Of a DNA stretch of 7,015 nucleotides, positions 1 to 5,825 are shown piece after piece. The stretch's first letter is position 1; each line of letters starts with the position of its first letter. A model generated the notes under the pieces. That model saw only the letters and a program-made list of their open reading frames with translations. It was not told the DNA's origin and searched no databases. Position numbers and translations under genes: made by a program. Origin of the DNA: Clostridiales bacterium (GTDB taxonomy: Bacteria; Bacillota; Clostridia; Lachnospirales; Lachnospiraceae); NCBI GenBank assembly GCA_012512995.1, contig JAAZDA010000179.1:1-7015 (forward strand), in the 5' to 3' direction.

Positions 1-650
1 ATGAACTGACCTTCTTCGGTGTAGTCATTCTTTGGATACGCTGAGAGCTCACGTGTTTTGCCTATATCGTGCAACATGGCAGCAGGGATCAGCAGGTCGC
101 GCTTTAGAGTCGGATAAGCTTTGCAGTAGTAATAGCAGAGATTTGTAACGCCGAGCGTGTGCTCGAGGAGACCGCCGACGAAGCCGTGGTGGATCATTTT
201 AGCAGCAGACGATGAGCAGAACTTCGAGACAAAATCTTTGTCTTCAACGAAGAACAGCTGCAGCAGTTTCTTCATGTGTGGTTCTTCAATCTGGTCGATA
301 TATTTTGTCAATTCAGCGAACATTTCATCAATCGATTTCTCTGAAACCGGGAGGTAGTCAGCCGGAACGTATTCTCCCTCGTGGCAGCGGCGTGCTCTCG
401 TCACATTGAGCTGAAGCTGTCCCTGGAAAACAGTTATACCGCCTGTTATATCGACATAATCAAGGTTATCGAATTCGCCGATTCCCATGTTGCCGGGCTC
501 CCAGATCTTGGCGTCGATCGTTCCGGTCTTGTCCTGAAGAGTCAGGCTGTCATATGCTTTGCCGGCCTTTGTCTTGAGTTCCTGCTTCTTTTTGCATAAG
601 TAGATACTGTGTACGTTGGTTCCTTCGCTGAGTGTTTCGATAAATTGCAT
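1..650 (-). CDS. yhaM: YhaM-family 3'-5' exoribonuclease (OB-fold + HD domain), 3' part cut by window edge
   Basis: The reading frame opens with ATG at 650 and stays open for 216 codons to base 1, so the C-terminal third is missing (YhaM proteins are about 314 residues). Residues ~14-86 read as an OB-fold nucleic-acid-binding domain (KAYDSLTLQDKTGTIDAKIW, then GGITVFQGQLQLNV). From ~150 a metal-dependent HD phosphohydrolase domain begins: KMIHHGFVGGLLEHTL carries His154, His155 and His164, and AAMLHDIGKTRE carries the His194-Asp195 doublet. This order is the hallmark of YhaM, a Firmicute exonuclease that trims RNA (and single-stranded DNA) 3' ends in the cytoplasm. An AAGGAGA Shine-Dalgarno at 661-667 lies 10 nt before the ATG. 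The gene starts 56 bp after the HtrA-like gene with no terminator between, so the two are probably co-transcribed. Family assignment is confident; activity is inferred. Confidence 0.93.
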   Translation of the reverse strand, partial: MQFIETLSEGTNVHSIYLCKKKQELKTKAGKAYDSLTLQDKTGTIDAKIWEPGNMGIGEFDNLDYVDITGGITVFQGQLQLNVTRARRCHEGEYVPADYLPVSEKSIDEMFAELTKYIDQIEEPHMKKLLQLFFVEDKDFVSKFCSSSAAKMIHHGFVGGLLEHTLGVTNLCYYYCKAYPTLKRDLLIPAAMLHDIGKTRELSAYPKNDYTEEGQF

Positions 651-660
651 TGTTTGGTGA

Positions 661-667
661 TCTCCTT
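661..667 (-). promoter_or_regulatory. Ribosome binding site of yhaM
   Basis: The minus strand reads AAGGAGA here, 10 nt upstream of the ATG at 650. It fixes the start of a gene whose end lies outside the window. Confidence 0.8.
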
Positions 668-706
668 AGTATAGTTTTACATAACTGTAGTTGTTAATGA
701 TTCTGT

Positions 707-2203
707 TTATTCTGAAGTCTGTTCCGTGAGTGTTACATTTATTACAAGTTGATTGTACTTATTGTTGGTGCCCATTCTCTTAAGCCACATTGTGTAGTTC
801 TGATCCGTGTTGGCATTGAGGATGCAGCCGACAAGGTCGCCAAAACCTGTGATATTGGTGCCGCCGAAAGATGTTATGACATCACCGCTCTGAATGCCGG
901 CGTCCATGGCGGGCGAATCAATTTCAGTCCTCCGCACGTAGCAACCCGCGGGGACTCCCTCTTCCTCCTGAATCTGTTCGGTGACATCAGTGCCGTAAAT
1001 TCCGAAATATGGACGTGTTCCGCCGTTAGAGAGAATTTCAAACAGATCCTTGAGGTCTGTGATCCCGATGGCGCTTAGAACATTGCGCATGTCCGAGGTG
1101 TTGTAGCTCATGTCTGTGATACCTATGACCTGACCGCTCAGATTTATAAGAACGCCGGACGCCTGTGAACTGCCATATATATCTGTTGTGAGAAGGCGAA
1201 AACTTGTGTCAGGGATATCGGGCTGCGTCGATGACCCGGTAACCGTGCCGTAACTGATTGATCCTGTCGTCCCGTTTGGGGAGCCTATGGCGATCACGGG
1301 GGTCCCGGTCAGATCGGAAGGAGCTGAACTGCCAAGATCTGCAGTTTTGATGCATTGCTTTGTGCTGTCTGAACAGTCGCTTTTTGTAACACCGACGATG
1401 GCAAAACCTGTGATGGTATCCTCGGAAACAAGCGTAGCATCATGTTTTGAATTGTCACAGAAGCTTATCTGAATCCGGTCGGCGTCTTCCAGTGCAGTCA
1501 TGGGCGTGAGAATGAGAAACTCCGTGCCGTTATCAGCGAGGATAAGGCCGGATGTTTTGCCCTGATTCTCGTATTTATCGCCCCACAGGTCATAATCAGA
1601 GGTGATACCGGTCACAGTTACAAGTGAGGCGGATGCATCGGTGGCGATCTTCTTGAGCATGTTATAGGTGTCCTGATATTCAGCAGAAGTTGAGGAGTTA
1701 TCTTTGGAAGCGAGTACTTTCTGTACAACTCCTTCAATTTGCTCATCGCTCACTGGATTAGACGCCTGCTGTGCTGCAACGGCAGAAGCTGCTGCGGCCG
1801 CGGCCTCAGAAGCGGCACTTGATGCGAGCTCCGAATCATCAGCTATCATGTCCTCAGGGGACATTTCCTCATTCTGGGATTCCTCGGGGAATGAGACCGT
1901 GTTCGCTTCTTTTTTGGGGTACAGCTTATTTGTAAGAACCGGCTCCAGCACGAGGAAGACCGCGCAGGCTATAGCACCGAAGAGCACGGCGAGGCAGGCC
2001 GTTATTATTGTGCGGCGCAGCAGTTTCTTCCTGTTGATAGGACGCTGCTTGATCTGTTCGTTTATGAGACCGGTATCGACTCTTTTGCTGTCGGAGTCCT
2101 GTGAAGCATCCGGATTTTCAGCGCTGTCTTTTCCAGGTGCAGATTTTTTCAGCTCAGGATTCTCTTTCCTGGCTTTTTTATGATCATCTTTCCTGCTAAT
2201 CAT
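707..2203 (-). CDS. HtrA/DegP-like (S1C) membrane-anchored PDZ protein, catalytically dead pseudoprotease
   Basis: 498 residues. A charged cytoplasmic N-terminus (1-64) precedes one membrane segment (~65-89, rich in Ile, Ala, Leu and Val), then an acidic and Ala-rich linker (~103-150, including an alanine run at 134-139), a trypsin-like fold (~180-390) and a C-terminal PDZ domain (~398-490, RPYFGIYG then SPAMDAGIQSGDVI). The topology is that of Firmicute HtrA: N-in, with the protease-like domain outside. The fold is recognisable from ILTPMTAL (family ILTNNHVV), TGFAIVGV (DLAVLKV), PVIAIGSPNG (AIGNPLG) and SSQASGVLIN (PGNSGGPLVN). By these alignments the catalytic His is Thr236, the Asp is Gly266 and the Ser is Ala348, so no triad residue survives. 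The open frame, RBS and intact PDZ argue for a maintained binding or scaffold protein and against decay. The start is supported by AAGAGGA at 2213-2219. It probably heads an operon with yhaM. The fold is confident; its partner is unknown. Confidence 0.92.
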   Translation of the reverse strand: MISRKDDHKKARKENPELKKSAPGKDSAENPDASQDSDSKRVDTGLINEQIKQRPINRKKLLRRTIITACLAVLFGAIACAVFLVLEPVLTNKLYPKKEANTVSFPEESQNEEMSPEDMIADDSELASSAASEAAAAAASAVAAQQASNPVSDEQIEGVVQKVLASKDNSSTSAEYQDTYNMLKKIATDASASLVTVTGITSDYDLWGDKYENQGKTSGLILADNGTEFLILTPMTALEDADRIQISFCDNSKHDATLVSEDTITGFAIVGVTKSDCSDSTKQCIKTADLGSSAPSDLTGTPVIAIGSPNGTTGSISYGTVTGSSTQPDIPDTSFRLLTTDIYGSSQASGVLINLSGQVIGITDMSYNTSDMRNVLSAIGITDLKDLFEILSNGGTRPYFGIYGTDVTEQIQEEEGVPAGCYVRRTEIDSPAMDAGIQSGDVITSFGGTNITGFGDLVGCILNANTDQNYTMWLKRMGTNNKYNQLVINVTLTEQTSE

Positions 2204-2212
2204 TGGTAATTA

Positions 2213-2219
2213 TCCTCTT
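2213..2219 (-). promoter_or_regulatory. Ribosome binding site of the HtrA-like gene
   Basis: The minus strand reads AAGAGGA, 9 nt before the ATG at 2203. It supports this start over internal Met codons. Confidence 0.7.
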
Positions 2220-2280
2220 GATGGAAGGCCTTGGTGCTCGGCTCATATCGTAGAACTCTAAGTTCAGGAACTAACTTCCT

Positions 2281-2299
2281 TCATGGAATTATACCATGA
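2281..2299. repeat. Operator-like palindrome over the minus-strand -10
   Basis: TCATGG (2281-2286) and CCATGA (2294-2299) are perfect 6-bp inverted arms separated by 7 bp. They enclose the TATAAT element of the leftward promoter, a typical place for a repressor site. Six-bp arms can also arise by chance. Confidence 0.4.
2288..2296 (-). promoter_or_regulatory. Extended -10 promoter for HtrA-like/yhaM transcript
   Basis: The minus strand reads TGGTATAAT, a perfect TATAAT with the extended TGn motif. Only a poor -35 match (TTATTC around 2312-2317) lies upstream, as is common for extended -10 promoters. Transcription would start near 2281, giving a leader of about 78 nt before the ATG at 2203. 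Confidence 0.65.
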
Positions 2300-2317
2300 T
2301 ATAAGGGTCGAGAATAA

Positions 2318-2350
2318 CATTACGCGTTCTGCCTGCAGAAAAGCGTAATG
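2318..2350. repeat. Inverted repeat (8 + 5 bp arms) between divergent promoters
   Basis: CATTACGC (2318-2325) pairs perfectly with GCGTAATG (2343-2350). Nested inside, TTCTG (2327-2331) pairs with CAGAA (2336-2340) around a CCTG loop, leaving only a small internal asymmetry. No T-run follows on either strand, so it is not a normal intrinsic terminator. It lies just upstream of the leftward promoter, at about -37 and beyond, where a regulator could bind. Confidence 0.6.
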
Positions 2351-2381
2351 AATTTGAGACCCGTCCAAACATGAGGAAGTA

Positions 2382-2403
2382 GCGATTTACAGAGTAAATC
2401 AGC
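2382..2403. repeat. Second inverted repeat between divergent promoters
   Basis: GATTTAC (2384-2390) and GTAAATC (2394-2400) are perfect 7-bp arms around AGA. A flanking GC/GC pair (2382-2383 with 2402-2403) adds two more pairs if A2401 bulges. No T-run follows on either strand. It may be a regulator site or the remnant of an older transcript end. Confidence 0.5.
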
Positions 2404-2412
2404 GGATTCCGA

Positions 2413-2450
2413 ATAAAATAATACAAAACAAGATAAAACAATACAAATCA
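2413..2450 (+). promoter_or_regulatory. 20-bp-period imperfect tandem repeat, putative operator
   Basis: Two units, 2413-2430 (ATAAAATAATACAAAACA) and 2433-2450 (ATAAAACAATACAAATCA), match at 16 of 18 positions and are offset by exactly 20 bp, about two helical turns. They cover roughly -62 to -25 of the rightward promoter, including where the -35 would sit. The spacing would place two regulator dimers on one face of the helix. A-richness alone could act as an UP-like element. The cognate regulator is unknown. Confidence 0.5.
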
Positions 2451-2459
2451 ATTCAAATG

Positions 2460-2468
2460 TGGTATACT
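2460..2468 (+). promoter_or_regulatory. Extended -10 promoter for the rightward transcript
   Basis: TGGTATACT is a one-mismatch TATAAT preceded by the extended TG motif. No good -35 hexamer is present at 16-18 bp; the tandem repeat fills that space. Transcription would start near 2475, leaving a ~165-nt leader before the ATG at 2639. It was probably the promoter of the lost ABC-transporter operon and now reads into the fucosidase remnant and the genes after it. Confidence 0.55.
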
Positions 2469-2638
2469 CTGTGTTAGAAGAACAGGAAAGCAAGGCAGAA
2501 TATAGAAAATACGAAAACGGAATCATATAACAGATCATAAAACGAGAATAATGAAGATTATGGTATATGCAATTACTTTGGTAGTTTTGCAGATCAGAAA
2601 AGCATCTGCTTAGTTTAAAAAAAATGGGAGGAAAACAA

Positions 2639-2764
2639 ATGAGCAAAAGAAGTTTACTTAACAGGCTTCTCGCAGTATCTCTTGCAGGAACGATGGTTCT
2701 TGGAATGACAGCATGCGGAAGCCTGCGTCACGATGAACAGGAACTGGGGATTCAATGGAACTGA
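2639..2764 (+). pseudogene. Lipoprotein signal-peptide remnant of an ABC sugar-binding protein
   Basis: An ATG at 2639 with a strong GGGAGG RBS (2626-2631, 7 nt spacing) opens 41 codons: MSKRSLLNRLLAVSLAGTMV, then LGMTACGS, then an unrelated tail stopping at 2762-2764. The n-region (KR, R), hydrophobic core and lipobox ending at Cys26 are those of a type II lipoprotein signal peptide, in the style of Firmicute solute-binding proteins of carbohydrate ABC transporters. Right after the lipobox the sequence becomes alpha-L-fucosidase in another frame, so the mature binding protein is gone. If translated and processed it would leave a 16-residue lipopeptide starting at Cys26. The signal peptide is clear; the binding-protein origin is inferred from style only. 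Confidence 0.78.
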
Positions 2765-3227
2765 TCGTATGTTCAAGCCATCGTCAATGCTTATAAAGAA
2801 ACTGGTTGACTGTGTTTCAAAGGGCGGCAACATGATCCTTAATGTAGGGCCTGACGCAAGAGGGAATTTCCCTGATGAATCGGTCAGGATACTGCATGAA
2901 ATAGGAACCTGGATGAATAAGAACGGCGACAGTATTTACGGATGCGGTGCATCTTCCATACCGAAACCGGAATACGGAAGGATCACTCAGAGGGAAAATA
3001 CCTGCTACTACCATCTGTATGAGAATAATATAGGTCCCGTGGCACTTGAGGGGGTAAAGAAAGACAGAGTAAAGAGCATACGATCTCTGGCGACGGGTTA
3101 TGAGATTCCGATATCAACGAGCTGGGTACACAGTGATTATCCGGACATTTGTTTTGCCGACCTCGGTGATGATCCGAATCTTCCGGATCCCGTGGATTAT
3201 GTACTTAAGGTTGAGCTAAGGCCGTGA
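2718..3227 (+). pseudogene. 3' fragment of GH29 alpha-L-fucosidase
   Basis: About 169 residues that match only the C-terminal part of GH29 fucosidases (full length usually over 430 residues). Homology starts with EACVTMNRNWGFN (family WE-C-TMN--WGYN), continues through LIKKLVDCVSKGGNMILNVG, PDARGNFPDE and IGTWMNKNGDSIYG, and ends in the usual C-terminal beta-sandwich with a natural stop. The catalytic TIM barrel upstream, with the nucleophile Asp, is absent. The frame is open back to 2709 (stop at 2706-2708), but the codons before 2718 belong to the lipoprotein sequence. The ATG at 2733 has no ribosome binding site and is an internal Met of the parent enzyme. The fragment is otherwise uncorrupted, so the truncation looks recent. 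Intact relatives release alpha-L-fucose from glycans. It lies 21 bp before the transglutaminase-like gene and probably shared its operon. Confidence 0.92.
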
Positions 3228-3238
3228 TGTTAATGTTT

Positions 3239-3244
3239 AGGAGG
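3239..3244 (+). promoter_or_regulatory. Ribosome binding site of the transglutaminase-like gene
   Basis: A perfect AGGAGG in the 21-bp gap after the fucosidase stop. The spacing to the ATG at 3249 is short (4 nt), but no other start fits as well. Confidence 0.7.
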
Positions 3245-3248
3245 ACAA

Positions 3249-5729
3249 ATGCTTTCTGTTTCTGTCAGAAAATATTCCGAAAAGAAATTCAGAGAAAGAG
3301 AAGCTCTGTATATAAGGATCAGACCTGAACTTCAGGAAGGCCTGGCGTCATGCACTGAGGAAGAGAGCATCCTGATGAAGCTGCTCTATGGAACTATGCC
3401 GTTTTCAGACGCCGGAGAATATAGTTTTGATGTATTCCTTAACTATGTACGACACAGTCTTATGCTGCGCAGAACAGTGGATTGGTGCAGAGAGCTTCCC
3501 GAGGATATTTTTATAAGGGATGTTCTGTATTACAGAATCAATTCGGAGAAGATTGAAGACTGCCGTCCGTTTTTCTATGATCAGCTCAAAGACAGAATAA
3601 AGGGAATGCCAATGGAACGCGCCGTGCTGGAGGTCAATTACTGGGCGGCTGAACACGTTACATATAAAGCGTCTGATGACAGAACGCTTTCACCCCTTAC
3701 TGTATACCGGTCCGGGACGGGCAGGTGCGGAGAAGAGTCGGTCTTTCTTGTCAGCGCGCTCAGAGCCGTGGGCATTCCGTCAAGGCAGGTGTATGTCCCA
3801 TTCTGGGCTCATTGTGATGATAACCATGCCTGGGTCGAGGTCTATGTTAATGACGAATGGCATTATCTCGGGGCCTGTGAGCCTGAGGAAGTGCTTAACC
3901 GTGGCTGGTTTGACGGAGCTGCATCGAGAGCGATGATGGTCCATGCGAGGGATTTCATTGATTATGGATTTTCATCGCCTGATGAGGACGGTGAGCGGGA
4001 AGAGCCGGGAGACGTTCCGGGAAGAGAAAATGGTGTTTATTTCATAGACAGGACTGCTGCTTACGCTGATGCGGTATTGTGCACTGTTAGCGTAATCAAT
4101 GAAAGAAATGAATCGGTCAAGGGCGCCGAAGTCCGTTTTGATGTCCTTAATTACTCGCAATACAGCAATATTGCATCGCGTATTACAGGCAAAGACGGGA
4201 CCGTTACACTTCGGATCGGCAAAGGCAGTCTGCATATCAGCGCGTCATTTGACGGGAAGTTTGCCGAGACCGCGGTAAACACGCAGCAAATAAAAAACAT
4301 TACGTTACAACTGCACGACGAAGATCAGCTGACGGGCGGAGCAGCAGGCGAGTGGACGAAAGTGGATTTCACAGCACCTGAGGAAAAGATCATCAGTGCA
4401 GTGAAGCCTACTGCGGAGCAGCGCCTTATTCAGCAACAAAGAGCGGAGAAATGCCGCGTAATGATAGAAGCAGGGGCTGCAGAGGAATCACCGCTTTACA
4501 GGGAAAAAGAGAAGGGGCTCGATGTGTTCCTGGGGATTCTTTCTGACAAAGACAGAAAAGATGTGACAGAAGAAGTTTTCAGGGATGCAAAACTTGCGCG
4601 CAATCAGGGTTATCCGGATAATATTTATGAAGCATGTGTTTTGTCGCCGCGTATAGGCAAGGAAGAACTGACACCGTTCAGAAGAATCATCAGTGCGTTC
4701 TTTACCGATGAGCAGATGGATGAATTCAGGGCAGATCCTGATAAAATCGCAAAATACGTGAAAAATGAAATCGCGTATGATCCTGATCAGGACTATCAGA
4801 CGCTTGTATCGACGCCGGGGGCAACGCTGAAATTAATGTTCGGGAACCGGGCATCGCGGAATATCCTCATGGTGGCGATTGCAAGGACTGCGCAGGTGCC
4901 GGCGCGTCTTGATCCGGTCACAGGCAAAGCTCAATTCTACGATAAAGCCGCTGCGGATTTCAAATGTTTTGAAATGGAGAACGACAATAAAGGGCAACAG
5001 GCGGCGCTTAAGTTAGATGCCGGCGGACACAGTTTCAAATATGAGCAGAACTGGACGATTTCCGCATTTAGTGAGGCTGACGGAAGGTTCAAAACGCTTG
5101 ACCTCACGGGTAAAGATGGAATAGATAAGGCGCAGGGCACGCTTCGTCTTGACCCGGGCACATACAGAATAATCACCACTCTGAGAGAGCCGTGCGGAAA
5201 TCAGCATGCCGGAGAAATCACAATCACGCTTAAGGCGGGTGAAACAAGAGAACTCCTGATGCAAGTTGCCGAGCTGCGGCCTGAGGACATGATCGTTCAC
5301 TATAGTTTTGACAGCTTTCCTGTCAAAACAAATGATGGCCGGAACGCGGAGTTCATTGATGAGCTGTCAGGCGTTACGCTGGCTGTATTCCTTGAGCCCG
5401 GCAGTGAACCATCAGAGCATGTCATGAATGAGCTCATGGAAGAAAAGACAGAAATCAGAGATAATAATGTCAGACTGATGCTCCTTGTAAAGAACAAAGC
5501 AGTGCAAACACAGAAAACGTTAGTTGAAACAATGGAAGCTGTTCCGAAGGCTTCACTGCTGATCGAAGAAGGATTTGCACGACAATCTGAGATTGCCAGG
5601 AAGTTGTATGTCGACCCTGACAAATTGCCGCTTCTTATGTTACTGCGGCCTGACGGAACATGTATATATGCATGCAGTGGCTATAATGTCGGGAGTGTCG
5701 CATTGGCGCTGGGAATTGCAAAGCTGTGA
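3249..5729 (+). CDS. Duplicated transglutaminase-like protein with C-terminal thioredoxin-like domain
   Basis: 826 residues with no signal peptide or membrane segment, so probably cytoplasmic. Domains: helical segment (~35-130); transglutaminase-like core (~130-215) with Cys160 in GTGRCGEES, His193 in NHAWVEVY and GACEPEE in place of the usual Asp-Pro; a beta-sandwich (~275-356); a linker; a second helical segment (~415-500); a second transglutaminase-like core (~500-565); a second beta domain (~600-675); and a thioredoxin-like domain (~700-826). The halves align without gaps at 83-113 with 455-485 (8 of 31 identical) and at 158-179 with 532-553. In the second core Cys160 aligns with Arg534 and no His follows. 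In the thioredoxin fold SEPS (719-722) sits where CxxC would be; Pro794 may be the cis-proline. Such proteins occur in gut anaerobes, but I know of no assigned substrate. The superfamily includes proteases, amidases and peptide:N-glycanases. The neighbouring fucosidase remnant suggests glycan or glycopeptide work. Architecture is fairly sure; function is open. Confidence 0.9.
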   Translation: MLSVSVRKYSEKKFREREALYIRIRPELQEGLASCTEEESILMKLLYGTMPFSDAGEYSFDVFLNYVRHSLMLRRTVDWCRELPEDIFIRDVLYYRINSEKIEDCRPFFYDQLKDRIKGMPMERAVLEVNYWAAEHVTYKASDDRTLSPLTVYRSGTGRCGEESVFLVSALRAVGIPSRQVYVPFWAHCDDNHAWVEVYVNDEWHYLGACEPEEVLNRGWFDGAASRAMMVHARDFIDYGFSSPDEDGEREEPGDVPGRENGVYFIDRTAAYADAVLCTVSVINERNESVKGAEVRFDVLNYSQYSNIASRITGKDGTVTLRIGKGSLHISASFDGKFAETAVNTQQIKNITLQLHDEDQLTGGAAGEWTKVDFTAPEEKIISAVKPTAEQRLIQQQRAEKCRVMIEAGAAEESPLYREKEKGLDVFLGILSDKDRKDVTEEVFRDAKLARNQGYPDNIYEACVLSPRIGKEELTPFRRIISAFFTDEQMDEFRADPDKIAKYVKNEIAYDPDQDYQTLVSTPGATLKLMFGNRASRNILMVAIARTAQVPARLDPVTGKAQFYDKAAADFKCFEMENDNKGQQAALKLDAGGHSFKYEQNWTISAFSEADGRFKTLDLTGKDGIDKAQGTLRLDPGTYRIITTLREPCGNQHAGEITITLKAGETRELLMQVAELRPEDMIVHYSFDSFPVKTNDGRNAEFIDELSGVTLAVFLEPGSEPSEHVMNELMEEKTEIRDNNVRLMLLVKNKAVQTQKTLVETMEAVPKASLLIEEGFARQSEIARKLYVDPDKLPLLMLLRPDGTCIYACSGYNVGSVALALGIAKL

Positions 5730-5737
5730 ATCACAGC
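5723..5737. repeat. 15-bp palindrome overlapping the transglutaminase-like stop codon
   Basis: GCTGTGA A TCACAGC is a perfect 7-bp inverted repeat around one base, and it includes the TGA stop (5727-5729). As RNA it could form a 6-bp stem with an AAT loop, but no T-run follows, so termination here would be weak. Confidence 0.4.
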
Positions 5738-5815
5738 CGGAAAACCACATGCGCGGATTATCTGGAGAACGCAATGCGACAAGAGCTGTCTCATAGGCAA
5801 ATTACGTTCAGGTAT

Positions 5816-5820
5816 GGTGA
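5816..5820 (+). promoter_or_regulatory. Ribosome binding site deciding the cutC start
   Basis: GGTGA pairs with the 3' end of the anti-Shine-Dalgarno and lies 5 nt before the ATG at 5826. The upstream in-frame ATG at 5814 has only CAGG one base away and overlaps this site, so 5826 is the better start. Confidence 0.5.
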
Positions 5821-5825
5821 AAAAA

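Larger units (their letters stand above)
2204..2638. other. Divergent intergenic control region
   Basis: 435 bp without a credible gene, between the leftward HtrA-like gene and the rightward lipoprotein remnant. From left to right it holds the leader of the leftward transcript, an extended -10 promoter on the minus strand, two inverted repeats, an A-rich imperfect tandem repeat, an extended -10 promoter on the plus strand and a ~165-nt A-rich leader. The leader contains a small hairpin (GCAGAT 2589-2594 / ATCTGC 2604-2609) just before the RBS. No known riboswitch was recognised. Confidence 0.7.

Noticed and set aside
668..697. Minus-strand TTAACA - 18 bp - TATACT, a possible promoter for yhaM
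   Set aside because: The -10 directly abuts the Shine-Dalgarno (661-667), so transcripts would begin inside or after the RBS. Read-through from the HtrA-like gene is more sensible.
1704..2183. Plus-strand 159-codon ORF rich in Ala and Ser
   Set aside because: It is a mirror of the Ala-rich linker and N-terminus of the HtrA-like gene, with no RBS and no family features.
2589..2609. Intrinsic terminator or riboswitch in the leader before the lipoprotein remnant
   Set aside because: The hairpin is only 6 bp with a 9-nt loop. It is followed by an A-run, not a T-run, on the plus strand, and no known riboswitch core is visible.
2320..2646. Minus-strand 108-codon ORF
   Set aside because: It has no RBS and low-complexity, Cys/Phe/Tyr-rich content from A-rich DNA, and it covers the promoter region and the RBS of the plus-strand lipoprotein.
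2639..3227. Programmed frameshift making a lipoprotein-anchored fucosidase tail
   Set aside because: There is no slippery sequence at the overlap, and the product would lack the catalytic domain. A broken junction explains the data better.
2639..3227. A single sequencing indel splitting one intact gene
   Set aside because: The two parts come from unrelated families, and neither has its missing portion nearby, so correcting the frame would not restore a gene.
5300..5623. Minus-strand 107-codon ORF (and similar antisense ORFs within 3405-5300)
   Set aside because: They lie fully inside the 826-residue coding region, have no RBS and show no recognisable domains.
5723..5737. CRP-type binding site (TGTGA/TCACA)
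   Set aside because: The half-sites are separated by one base instead of six, and the palindrome lies inside a coding end in a Firmicute-like genome.
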